Below the pieces are notes generated by a model, which made no database searches, was not told the DNA's origin, and saw only the letters and a list, made by a program, of their open reading frames with translations. Position numbers and translations under genes: made by a program. Shown piece after piece: positions 11,401 through 23,822 of a stretch of 64,000 nt of DNA; position 1 is the first letter of the stretch, and each line of letters begins with the position of its first letter. The DNA lies in assembly GCA_032622095.1 (NCBI GenBank), contig CP136067.1, positions 56,709,899-56,773,898 on the forward strand. The letters run 5' to 3'. The DNA is from Siphonodentalium dalli (lineage: Eukaryota; Mollusca; Scaphopoda; Gadilida; Siphonodentaliidae).

Positions 11401-13833
11401 ACCAGTTTGGTAGGAGGGTGAATATATGCTTTAATTCGCCTTCGATTGACCCATGTCTCAAGTATGTTTAGTACCATTCGCCATAACATGGACAATAACA
11501 CCAGTTTTGAGGGAATAATTTATAATTAACTGGAGAAATATTTAGCAACAGATATATTATCATATATATACAACTTAAATTGGTTCATATCCTGTCACGG
11601 TTAATATAGAATTAACAGGGTACCAGTTGTCGTGATATAACTAGATATATGTTCCTCTCATTAGTGACCCAATTGACGCAGTCGATGCATATGCTAAATG
11701 TCCAATGGCCCATGACATTAATGATCCACATCCAGGTATCATCAAGAAGTTTTATATAACAGAATAGAAAAGGGCAGAATAACCTCTTCAAATGTGCAGA
11801 CATTGGCTATCAACTTAATGGTGGTAAATTGCATCCAGATGTACAAAATATACATATTACGTACCACTTTGAAATCATAGAAAAATACATAGAACAATCA
11901 CATTCCCGGGCGCCATGGGTTTTTATGCAAATGATTGTTACTATCACTTGAAATCGTCACAGGTGTACCGCCAAAGTGCGTCATACATTTCAATCAAAAT
12001 GTTAATCAAATCTTGGTCATCTGGCTATACATGTATATATAAGTCAGGTACGCTGACAAGTGTGATATCCGCTACACGGTTAACAGAGAGACAATATATA
12101 TGTATCCGCTATACACTGAGGGATTTGTACTGTATACATTAAGCAACATTAATGTGATGCATAAATGGTCCAATTTGGAGTGACTTCATTTTTTTTAAAG
12201 TGGAAAAAGAGTAGGGTCCCTAATTTGTCGGATGAAAACAAATTTGCACGTAGGGTGGTGTGCATGGTGGGTCATTGACCCCGTGTTCTGATTTTTCCCC
12301 TGTAGAGCCCCCCCCCCCCCCCGGCTTCAGTTTATTCTCATTACATAAGTCGAGCACATTCATTGGAAGAATTTATAGACACGAACGTCACCACCGTTTG
12401 TGGGTTTCAAATTGCACTTCAGAAGGACAGACAGTGCATAACAGTTGTAGATGCATGTGTTATTCGAAAATTAAGAACATTAAAAGGACTAAGTAAAAAT
12501 ACCCATAATTCTGTCGGAAATCATTGAAGCAATCACCGATTCAAACGAAGCTTATATCTGAAGACAATTTAGCAACATACATAACCAGATTTTGGTGTTG
12601 TTCTAGCAAGCCTAACTGGAGTTATCACCCCACATTGTGGCACCATAGCAATGGAACTGCACCGCCGCTGACCGCCTCATCCAGTCTGACCCACTGTCGC
12701 GTTAATGGTGATAACATGACACTCTATCAGGTTTCTTCTTCTGGCGAAGCAATATTTCGATTAATCGAATGATTTAATGCCCGGAGGATGACAGCATATA
12801 TCACCGAATATAAGGAACTAAATTGAGTTAAGTCAAGCAACGTCTTTAGAGAAGATTACTCCGCCGACGGGAGTAATCATCGTGCTGAGTTATCTGGACA
12901 CAATGGTGATACGAATGCAGCGCCTGCTCCTGGACCCCTCCCGACGGGATATCTTCTCGGACTCACATTAACTTCATATGGCTTCGTATCCCAATCTGAG
13001 AATGGTGTTGTAATTGAGATACCATATATATACAAGGAAAACCTACATGTAGTTATATGCAACCGATATGTGAACACATGCATGTAGTATAATAGTAAAG
13101 ACGAACTGTTGCAAGACGACACTGGTCATGATGATCCAGTGAGTATTCAATTTGCTAAAAGCTACACGATTGTCAAATACGTTCAAGAATCCTTCGTATA
13201 TAATGTTAAGGTCCCGGTGGACCTAATTATATCAGTCTGTATATCGAAGGCACCACCTATATCTTTTATCAACGATATCTCGAAAATAATATATGTGTAT
13301 TAGAATAATTGCGAGGTTTTGTGCGGAGTTTATCAATAGATTATAGTAGGACGACGATTGGACACAATGTGAAATGCGATTTTTATATTAAAGACATAAT
13401 CATCCGAACTGTTTGAGATACTCCAATCAACCTGTTCTGTGTCGAAATCACCCGCGGATGGAACATCATTTTGGAGAGCAGTGAAAATATGTTCTTTAGA
13501 ATTAATAGATAAGCTATAGGTGATCCGCACAATAATAACACTATACATTTACTATTTACTTAATTGTTCGCCATGGAGTCGTTCCTGGATGGTTAAGTCA
13601 CATAGAAAATATTATGAACAACACGGGTTTATCGTATGATTGGATAATACAGATTACCGAAGAAGTCGAACGAAGAATTCAATTCAGTTACATTTATTGT
13701 ATAACTCACCGTCGTATATTGACACCCCGAGTAATATAATTAATACAAATCAGATAGTCTAAATTATTGCATGGCACATGCGTGGTGTATACACTTAGAA
13801 ATATAATTATAGATTATTTGACCATATATATAT
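8471..13833. other. Long stretch without recognisable genes
   Basis: No exon, RNA gene or well-bounded repeat was recognised. Homopolymers occur at 11246-11256 (G) and 12308-12322 (C). A short hairpin (GATTACTCC / GGAGTAATC) sits at 12854-12878. A GTTCTTTATTTATTCATATAACATATCAGG segment near 10097-10127 resembles the recurrent GCTCTTTA/ATATCAGG module seen elsewhere and may be a decayed repeat fragment. Open frames are all under 85 codons and look like chance. Confidence 0.5.
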
Positions 13834-16440
13834 ACATGTGTGTATATTATACCGATATGAGTACGAAAACAATCATTTAAATTTGTTTGTTAGTTTTAAT
13901 TCGGGTGGGAGGATAAAACACAAGTGATGATGGGTGTGATGAATGTTAAAGAATCCGTATATGTATTCATGTACATCTATATATGTCATACTATGACCGA
14001 CGAATGGGAATAAACGAATTTGAATTATAATTTTATGGTGTCAACTTGGATGGGTCACCTTCAATGAAAGTGCCAATGACACTGAAGCTCAACTTGGAGA
14101 GGAACTAATATTAAATGTTACAGTTAAAGCAGGGATTAAGGAATGCGGAAAGTTGGTATGGCTATGTATTCTAGATTATCACTCCGATGATCATATGAAG
14201 TTTGGCAACGATCGGACGAGGAGTTTGGCCTTGTATGTGCCAATGGATTTAGTGATGCAATCAGTAAAATCCAAAATGGCTGCCAGCGGCCATGTTTTTA
14301 ATCTAAAATAGTACAAATTCATTGGCTCATACCGAGAGATGATACCAAACATGCCCGTACATTTTCAAAAAATGTTGCCACTAATTGTGGGCTGCATGGT
14401 ATGCCGATGGATACAAATGTGAAATCCAATATGGCCGCTGACGGCCATGTTTTTTAACGGAAAAAAAATATGGTAAGCTCCCATGTAGATGTCACCCCCG
14501 AAGATCCAAAGGAAGTTCGGTGAGAATCGACTGAGAGATGTGACCTGTATGTGCTATTATAGGATTTAGTCAAACAAAGATTAAAATTCAAGATGGTCGC
14601 TGGCAAACAGGTTTTTAAGAGAATTCGGAAAAACATGGTAAGCTCCCACCTAGAGGTCACTCCGAATATGCATATGACGTTTGGCGACGATCGGACGATG
14701 CATTTGACCTATAGGGTGTGCCAATGATTTAGAGATCCAAACAGTAAAATCCATTATGGCTCCCAGCGTCCATGTTTTTCATCGAAAATCGTTCAAATCC
14801 AATAGCTCCCAACTAGATGTGATCCCAAGCATGCCTGTGCATTTAAAAAAAAACGCTAATGTGGGCTTCATGGTGTGCTAATGGATTCAAAAGTGAAATC
14901 CAAGATGGCCGCTGGTGGCTGTTTTTTTAAAGGAAATTCGGGAACAAAATGGTAGGTCCCATTTAGAGGTCACCTCGATGATCCTTATGAAGTTTGGTGA
15001 TGATCGGATGAGGGATGCAATTTGCTGCTCTCTTTAATACATAGATACATGTAAATGAATAGGACCAACCAAAGTTTACCGCGAAAGTACGGCATCACGG
15101 TTTGTCAGGTGTTGTCACACACACTATACGCTTATTTGCGTTGACGTCACATTTAAATAAACTTCGGTATCGGCGGCACTATTAAAGAAATTTGGTCGGC
15201 GATGCATGTTGATCAGTATTGCCGATATCACACCGTTCATAAAACACCGTTGGTTCTTCCCACCTCATATATTGGACAAGCTTGAGTAATTGGGATATAC
15301 CTTCAAGGTATATAGCACATATTCTAACTGTTTCATCACATCACAAATATCATACTGACACAATGGTCAACACGCTTTCGATGAGGTGTGAACAAAGTGT
15401 ACGGAGCGAAGAAGTGCTTCAAAGCGAGGCGAGAGGATTCCCTCAGGGCGCATTTCGGGGTTTTACAATAGGCCGTTAATCCATTCTTAGCTGCCGAACT
15501 GGAACACAATATACAACATCCATACATCTATGACACGAAGCGGTTTGTCTTTTAAAAACGTCGATGAATATATTAATAGAATTATATATATATACGTGTT
15601 GCCCGACAAACGATCCCAATGTTGGCAAATGTACACGTGTACACGTATACACATCGTTCTTATTCGCGGTTGAATTCAACGCCTATTAAATGATTCCGAA
15701 GTAAAATATGAACATTACCCAGTTTTAGTCAGAATTTCCAACTTGCAAGACCAAATCGTGACAAAAACGGGATATTTTTATTGTCATTTTTATAAAGTTG
15801 CTTGCGTATTGCATTAGACGAGGAAACCTTTGGCGGAGTTCAATTCGACTGATGCTAAGTTGTTGGATTTGGGTGGAAACGTCCCCATGCATGCACCATG
15901 AGCACCGAACACGACAAGATACGTCTTGCGTCAGAGTTCTGTCCACGAATAGAATCGCGTGATATTAACTATTAAGTCTGTCAACATTATTCCAACACTA
16001 CTCGATTTGGTATTGAATAGGTTGAATTTGATCCGGAGAACATAACATCCTAACGAATGTTTCAACAGCAATTTATCCCAAATGACGACATTCGAAGCCC
16101 AGAAACCGATAAGCTATATTGGTTCGGCGGATTTAATTTGTTATATTGAATGGATGTGCATTCCAACCAATTTAATAGAAACACTAAAAGTAAGGTCAAT
16201 ATCGGTTATGGATTCTGTCCGTGACGAGAAGCCTTATTTCTTCAAAATGCCATATCATGGTTAATATGTGGCGTTTATCTTCCTATACATCATTTCATAA
16301 CGAATTGGTTATCATGCCAGCACAGGCGCCTCCACGTGCGGGGATTTAGCATGACTGGCCAATGCAATCTGTTGCATGGAAGCGCTGTATTGATGTGTCT
16401 CTGACAAATTATAGGGAGTGTGTGTCACGACAAACCCCAC
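13834..16440 (+). repeat. 2.6-kb tandem duplication, copy 1
   Basis: This 2,607-bp block is repeated immediately downstream with about three visible differences: a C-run one base longer near 14495, A versus G near 14808, and T7A3 versus T8A2 near 14927. The block begins at ACATGTGTGTATATTATACC and ends at ...ACAAACCCCAC. The end of copy 2 and the start of copy 1 share only ACA at the junction. It contains a ~160-bp degenerate tandem repeat (14250-14960) and short open frames of 60-73 codons with no recognisable domain. It may be a very recent tandem duplication or an assembly artefact. Confidence 0.95.
14250..14960 (+). repeat. Degenerate ~160-bp tandem repeat, five units
   Basis: Five spaced copies of an ATCCAAxATGGCxGC...CATGTTTTTxA core lie near 14268, 14426, 14585, 14750 and 14908. 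Each is followed by a segment resembling GTAAGCTCCCACxTAGAxGTCAC and then AAGTTTGGCGACGATCGGACGA. Units have diverged strongly, so the array is old although the 2.6-kb block containing it was copied recently. Confidence 0.75.
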
Positions 16441-19046
16441 ACATGTGTGTATATTATACCGATATGAGTACGAAAACAATCATTTAAATTTGTTTGTTAG
16501 TTTTAATTCGGGTGGGAGGATAAAACACAAGTGATGATGGGTGTGATGAATGTTAAAGAATCCGTATATGTATTCATGTACATCTATATATGTCATACTA
16601 TGACCGACGAATGGGAATAAACGAATTTGAATTATAATTTTATGGTGTCAACTTGGATGGGTCACCTTCAATGAAAGTGCCAATGACACTGAAGCTCAAC
16701 TTGGAGAGGAACTAATATTAAATGTTACAGTTAAAGCAGGGATTAAGGAATGCGGAAAGTTGGTATGGCTATGTATTCTAGATTATCACTCCGATGATCA
16801 TATGAAGTTTGGCAACGATCGGACGAGGAGTTTGGCCTTGTATGTGCCAATGGATTTAGTGATGCAATCAGTAAAATCCAAAATGGCTGCCAGCGGCCAT
16901 GTTTTTAATCTAAAATAGTACAAATTCATTGGCTCATACCGAGAGATGATACCAAACATGCCCGTACATTTTCAAAAAATGTTGCCACTAATTGTGGGCT
17001 GCATGGTATGCCGATGGATACAAATGTGAAATCCAATATGGCCGCTGACGGCCATGTTTTTTAACGGAAAAAAAATATGGTAAGCTCCCATGTAGATGTC
17101 ACCCCGAAGATCCAAAGGAAGTTCGGTGAGAATCGACTGAGAGATGTGACCTGTATGTGCTATTATAGGATTTAGTCAAACAAAGATTAAAATTCAAGAT
17201 GGTCGCTGGCAAACAGGTTTTTAAGAGAATTCGGAAAAACATGGTAAGCTCCCACCTAGAGGTCACTCCGAATATGCATATGACGTTTGGCGACGATCGG
17301 ACGATGCATTTGACCTATAGGGTGTGCCAATGATTTAGAGATCCAAACAGTAAAATCCATTATGGCTCCCAGCGTCCATGTTTTTCATCGAAAATCGTTC
17401 AAATCCAATAGCTCCCAGCTAGATGTGATCCCAAGCATGCCTGTGCATTTAAAAAAAAACGCTAATGTGGGCTTCATGGTGTGCTAATGGATTCAAAAGT
17501 GAAATCCAAGATGGCCGCTGGTGGCTGTTTTTTTTAAGGAAATTCGGGAACAAAATGGTAGGTCCCATTTAGAGGTCACCTCGATGATCCTTATGAAGTT
17601 TGGTGATGATCGGATGAGGGATGCAATTTGCTGCTCTCTTTAATACATAGATACATGTAAATGAATAGGACCAACCAAAGTTTACCGCGAAAGTACGGCA
17701 TCACGGTTTGTCAGGTGTTGTCACACACACTATACGCTTATTTGCGTTGACGTCACATTTAAATAAACTTCGGTATCGGCGGCACTATTAAAGAAATTTG
17801 GTCGGCGATGCATGTTGATCAGTATTGCCGATATCACACCGTTCATAAAACACCGTTGGTTCTTCCCACCTCATATATTGGACAAGCTTGAGTAATTGGG
17901 ATATACCTTCAAGGTATATAGCACATATTCTAACTGTTTCATCACATCACAAATATCATACTGACACAATGGTCAACACGCTTTCGATGAGGTGTGAACA
18001 AAGTGTACGGAGCGAAGAAGTGCTTCAAAGCGAGGCGAGAGGATTCCCTCAGGGCGCATTTCGGGGTTTTACAATAGGCCGTTAATCCATTCTTAGCTGC
18101 CGAACTGGAACACAATATACAACATCCATACATCTATGACACGAAGCGGTTTGTCTTTTAAAAACGTCGATGAATATATTAATAGAATTATATATATATA
18201 CGTGTTGCCCGACAAACGATCCCAATGTTGGCAAATGTACACGTGTACACGTATACACATCGTTCTTATTCGCGGTTGAATTCAACGCCTATTAAATGAT
18301 TCCGAAGTAAAATATGAACATTACCCAGTTTTAGTCAGAATTTCCAACTTGCAAGACCAAATCGTGACAAAAACGGGATATTTTTATTGTCATTTTTATA
18401 AAGTTGCTTGCGTATTGCATTAGACGAGGAAACCTTTGGCGGAGTTCAATTCGACTGATGCTAAGTTGTTGGATTTGGGTGGAAACGTCCCCATGCATGC
18501 ACCATGAGCACCGAACACGACAAGATACGTCTTGCGTCAGAGTTCTGTCCACGAATAGAATCGCGTGATATTAACTATTAAGTCTGTCAACATTATTCCA
18601 ACACTACTCGATTTGGTATTGAATAGGTTGAATTTGATCCGGAGAACATAACATCCTAACGAATGTTTCAACAGCAATTTATCCCAAATGACGACATTCG
18701 AAGCCCAGAAACCGATAAGCTATATTGGTTCGGCGGATTTAATTTGTTATATTGAATGGATGTGCATTCCAACCAATTTAATAGAAACACTAAAAGTAAG
18801 GTCAATATCGGTTATGGATTCTGTCCGTGACGAGAAGCCTTATTTCTTCAAAATGCCATATCATGGTTAATATGTGGCGTTTATCTTCCTATACATCATT
18901 TCATAACGAATTGGTTATCATGCCAGCACAGGCGCCTCCACGTGCGGGGATTTAGCATGACTGGCCAATGCAATCTGTTGCATGGAAGCGCTGTATTGAT
19001 GTGTCTCTGACAAATTATAGGGAGTGTGTGTCACGACAAACCCCAC
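16441..19046 (+). repeat. 2.6-kb tandem duplication, copy 2
   Basis: This 2,606-bp copy is almost identical to 13834-16440. Unique sequence resumes at AGGCACTATCC. All minor open frames of copy 1 recur here unchanged, which reflects the recent copying and not conservation of coding. Confidence 0.95.
16857..17566 (+). repeat. Degenerate ~160-bp tandem repeat, second block copy
   Basis: Copy of the array at 14250-14960, carried within the duplicated 2.6-kb block. Confidence 0.75.
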
Positions 19047-21389
19047 ACAGGCACTATCCTCAAATTTGGTTAAGTGATCCTGCGATATACGGCTCTGATA
19101 TAGATGGGTCATTTTTATTTTCTAACCAGAAACAGTTCCGTTATTTTTCTAAATTGTCCTTCTCGTGGTCATTGACACATCCCAACTATTCGAAGTAACG
19201 ACAGCATCTGAATGGAACATTATTAAATATATATATTTTATATTTCAGACCTCGAATAGAAATCACAGATACACATATAACACCGAAATTTGACTGCCAA
19301 CTAATATTGATGTCACAAGTACATGTAGGAGAGTATATATTCCTGGATAGAGAAGTTGACATCTCTACTCTGTCTGGGATAGTGAACATGGACATGCGAA
19401 ATGACACTGTCACTTCCCTTTTGTTATTTTAAAGTTAGATATTCTGAAATATTTCCATAATGGCTACCTTGGTCGTTGCAAAATGATTGGAGGAGACATC
19501 TTGTTGGAATCAAATCCATTGTTAAAATATTTTTAAGTTTGTACTTAATATCACATGCTTATAATGGTCTTTGTTGAGAATTACTAGGGCTCTTAAAGGT
19601 GGCAATTACATTTTACATGATATAGAAGAACAACGATACCTATTCTTAGAGATTTTCTCCGACGTCATTTTAACTATCATGACACGACAAATTAAGTCGA
19701 CCGGACTCAAAATATTCCACATTCCCGGCTCAGGTTGTCCATGGCTCGGGTGGTCACACTTCCTTTCAGCCATGATGTTGTTTGGGCAATGCAATGCTGT
19801 TTAGACACATGCTTTGCTGGTTTTATAAAATTGGCATTTTCGATATTTCTAAAAAGTCTGAATAACGGGAACTCGTGTTTCAAAAGAATACAATCACTGA
19901 AACAAAACGCCGCGAATTAAATTTACCGATAAAAATCGCTCTGGTAACGACAAAGTGACGGAGTCTAACGGACCCTTACGTAAGCATATTTGAAGTAAAA
20001 TAAAGCCCATAACTTAGGACCACTTATCTTCAACACCATCAACAATGAATATTAACTTGGCGGTACGAGAATGCCAACTTGACAGGCCTTGACATAAGCG
20101 CACTGCCGAATATAAACTTGGCACTGGAAGGCATCTATGTCTGTTAGCATTTCAAAGAAAAAAATTAGACTTTGTCACACCTAATTTCACACTGTTGTCA
20201 TTCGCAATATGAACAAAAGATCGGTTTTATGTAGCAATTGCGAAACAACAGCTGTATCGTATATCTAAGTAAGCATATACCATGCATGGCTAACTTCAGA
20301 TGTGTTCTTTCCGGTACCACGGCTTCTGTTGTAGTATATCTTTGAGCGGTACATGCGCGAGGTATACTGCTTCATACCAATGACATCCTCTGCACTTGCG
20401 CGATGTAATTTCTACCATCTGGTTGGAATAACACACCCACATAGACACTAAATAACTGCAGTCGGACTCGGCACAACGAAACTAATTCCGAACATCTTGT
20501 CTAGAATCAGCTGCTAAGATCAAGAGTTATGTTAACACGTTCATATCATCAGCTAGTTCCGGGTAACAAGATTCCATCGTCAACTGATCTCAGGAAGCCA
20601 TTCGAGAACTCGAATCATTACAGGAATGTTTTAATGGTGATTAGAATGTTTCGTCTAGCATGTTGCACTGTACTAGGTCATCCATTCAATAATAAAGTGA
20701 GTTTGCGCATGATAATGCTGTGGCCCTGGGTCCTGGTGGTCATTTGTATATGGTACATCTACATGTAACTAAAGTCAACACATTGAAGCACTGAGGAGGT
20801 TTGAAGCCCGGTGATAGAAATTAGTAATTATTTACATATTCCTATACGGAGTCGAACTTTATGTGCATCAGAAGTACTTATACTAGTCATGGAATTTAAC
20901 AGAAATCGCGCGTCTGATTTTCCTTCGGCAGTGAAAAATAAAGAGCGTTCTTTTTAGTCTATTCCTTATGTATGACGAACGATTGAAAACAGGAGAAAAT
21001 GCTATAATTTTGATAAATAAAATTCTTCATATTATATAACGCCTGTATATCCGTAGCTCGTGTATGTATCGAGATTCGTGTAGCTGACCCACCCCTTCCA
21101 AATTATGTAGAGGCTCAAATCAGTTTTGTTTTGCCAGTTTTACTTTAATTTGATAATGGGTACGTGGATATACACTGTATGTTGTAATATTGTTTCTTGC
21201 ATGGTTTAACATCTATGGACCTCGTTCACAATAAGCTGATTTGAGGAAATGAACCATTACTGTGCTATGTATATGTAGCTGCTCTCAGGGAAAACGTCCC
21301 ATCGATATGACAAATTGCATAAACTTAATTCCGAATCAAAAATTGTCGCCCTGTGTGGCCAACATATCCTCGCTCAAATAATTAAGTGA
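19047..21389. other. Stretch without recognisable genes
   Basis: Nothing with domain or splice support. An AATAAAGAGCGTTC motif near 20938 is a member of the recurrent GAGCGTT motif set. Open frames are at most 79 codons and unrecognised. Confidence 0.45.
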
Positions 21390-21715
21390 AATGGTTACAT
21401 AATGTGATGATTTTATTCGGAAATAAGCAGATAATGGAGACAATGGAGTCATGTCCGTTATTTCATTTTATGGCGCGGGTCACAATGGAAACACACGTTA
21501 CATAGCTTTAACATGAACAGTAAGGAGTTGTCTTATTTGTGTCATTGTCCGCACATAATCTGCTTAGAATTGTCTCAGGAGTTGATCATGTGAGTGAAAC
21601 GCTCTCATTTCCGGCACATTATCGACTCAAAGTGAGGCCATTCTCAGCAGACTATCTACCTGAAACAAGTTATATTATAAGCAGATAATGTGCGTATTTT
21701 TGGGAGAACATGCTG
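21390..21715 (+). repeat. Dispersed repeat family with ATAATCTGCTTAGAAT core, copy a
   Basis: This ~325-bp copy carries a CATTGTCCGCACATAATC / TGCTTAGAAT core, a central TTTC.GGCACATTATCGAC-like segment and an end of GTGCGTATTTTTGGGAGAAC. Related copies are at 32300-32585 (reverse orientation) and 39690-40075 (forward), with a partial one near 32830-32960. Their partial internal symmetry (AGCAGATAATG versus CATAATCTGCT) suggests a MITE-like element. Confidence 0.65.
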
Positions 21716-21907
21716 GGTGGCTCTCTGAATCTGTTTGAGACATACACTCAATCTCACAGCATCTTCTGGAATTTTCTGTGAACGAAATGTGTGGTGTCAA
21801 AAAGATCAAACCATTCCTCTGTGTATGCGAAGCATTTGTCTTTAAATAATCTAGACGTGATGTTTATATGTGCATTTGCGATGATCATAAATCTTTGAAA
21901 ATGCTCT

Positions 21908-22427
21908 TTAATGGCACGGGCGGCGTTCGTTGCAGAAATGTTCATATTTGTTCAAATCGCCATCAACAAAAGGAAAATTAAAACATATATAGTTTTGTCC
22001 ATATGCCAAACATAATATAGTATATTGTCGTCAAGACGTACGATGGTGTACGTAAACAAGAACCTGCTCGTGTTACAGAAGTTTTGCTTCTTTTTACATA
22101 ACACAGCGCAATTATATTGGTTAATCACACACAGATGATATAAACGCTCTTTATTATTTCCATATCAGGAAAACAGTAACAAATAACGCTCTTTATGTTT
22201 ACCATATCAGGATCTAAACAAAAGCCAGGTTGTGTAACGTTTTTTGCTTTTGTTTACATAACAAAGGAAACACATTTGACAATAACATACTGTTTATGCC
22301 ATATTTCTGATTGGTATAAGAACAAAGTCTGTCTATATTTTACTATTCTTTCTGTTTATGGCGGTTTTTGACGGAGCTGAATATCTTAACAGCATACCCA
22401 CCGCCAACACCGCCCGTATCTTTAATC
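21908..22427 (+). repeat. Left arm of a ~530-bp inverted pair
   Basis: The arm starts at TTTAATGGCACGGGCGGCG and ends at CACCGCCCGTATCTTTAA. It matches 23262-23803 in reverse complement along its whole length. Each arm also has its own imperfect terminal inverted repeat: both ends carry a GGGCGGyGTT segment followed by CGCCATmAACA. This suggests that each arm is one copy of a ~530-bp non-autonomous transposon. The interior includes CATATCAGG and AACGCTCTTTA motifs twice. Confidence 0.8.
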
Positions 22428-23261
22428 GTTGCCGCTATTGGGCAACAAAAACATAGACGCTCTTTATCATATGGGGTATTTTGAGCCGAACAAAAAGTCG
22501 AAACCGATGACACCTCGTCTTTTGAACATGCTCATGAAAGTGCTCGCATGTTCCATCTGATTACGTCGATGTGAAGAAAACGTAAGAATGGTAGTTTCGT
22601 AGTATCAAATCGGAATATCATTAAACTAATAATATATAGAAGCACGCTAGATAATTGTTATCTCAAACGGTTGTGGTGTGAAAAAAACAACATGTTTAAT
22701 TAGATATTGTCTGAACGCCGATTGCTTGGCATTAAGTCTGGGGGAACCAGATGTGAAGAAAGATTAATTTGTTTTAGTAAATGAAGGCAATACACTTAAC
22801 TGCAATGAAATCAGACATCGAGGTAAATTCCTCTGAAATTCTCTCATCGGGTGGGCTGTTCTGAGCGTTTGCGGTAGACTCATATGATGACGCATGCGAT
22901 TTGACGCCTGCAATCACATGCATCGAAAACGTCATAATCTTCCAACTGGAACTCGTCTACTTATCCATATGTTGACAGGTCGTGAAAATTAGCTCAAAGG
23001 AGTATAGAAAACAGATGTTTGAAAACCGGCTGTCTGTTATTCAATGGTTATATCAAGTCACGTGGAAGCAGATCTACGCTGCCATCGTTATTCTCCCAGT
23101 ACAAGTAAAACGAAACTCTTGTTGATCACCGTTTGATTGTCAAACAGATCATGAACCCGGATGTGTACAGAAACCCTCAACAACCACGCGGAATTACAAA
23201 CAATCGTCAAAGAGTCTGGAAATTCAGTGGTAATAATTTGTGGGTGGATGGTCCGAGTGTT
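22428..23261. other. Spacer between the inverted ~530-bp arms
   Basis: About 830 bp of mostly unique sequence. An ACGCTCTTTATCATATGG motif occurs near 22458. A GGGTGGATGGTCCGAG string near 23244 is echoed just outside the right arm at 23804. No gene is seen. Confidence 0.5.
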
Positions 23262-23803
23262 AAAAGATACGGGCGGCGTTGGCGGTGGGAATGCTGTTAA
23301 AATATTCACCTCCGTCAAAAACCGCCATAAACAGAAGGAATAGTAATATATAGACATACTTTGTTCTTATGCCAATCAGAAATATGGCATAAATAGAATA
23401 TTATTGTCAATTTGTCCCCTTTGTTATGTAAACAAAATAAAAAAACGTTACGTTTCCTGGCTTTTGTTTAGATCCGGATATGGTAAACATAAAGAGCGTT
23501 AGGGCCTATTTGTTACTGTTTTCCTGATATGGAAATAATAAAGAGCGTTTATATCATTGTTGTGTGATTAACCAATAGAATTGCGCTGTGTTATGTAAAC
23601 AGAAGCACAACTTCTGTAACGCGAGCAGTCTCTAGTTTACGTACACCATTGGACGTCTTGGCGACTATATACTATTTACGCGCTGATTAAGTTTGGCATA
23701 TGAGCGGAACTGTATATATTTTGGTGTTCCTTCTGTTGATGGCGATTTTAACAAATATAAATATTTCTGCAATGAACGCCGCCCGTGCCTTTAATGGGTG
23801 GAT
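23262..23803 (-). repeat. Right arm of a ~530-bp inverted pair
   Basis: Reverse-complement copy of 21908-22427 with scattered substitutions and small indels. It is flanked on both sides by GGGTGGATG(CAT)GGTCCGAG (23244-23259 and 23804-23822). These flanks look like a target duplication for this arm alone, with a 3-bp difference, so the two arms probably inserted separately. Confidence 0.8.
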
Positions 23804-23822
23804 GCATGGTCCGAGCCCCTAT

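Noticed and set aside
15282-18870. Pairs of identical small open frames that looked conserved
   Set aside because: Identity is explained by the recent 2.6-kb tandem duplication, so it is no evidence of coding.
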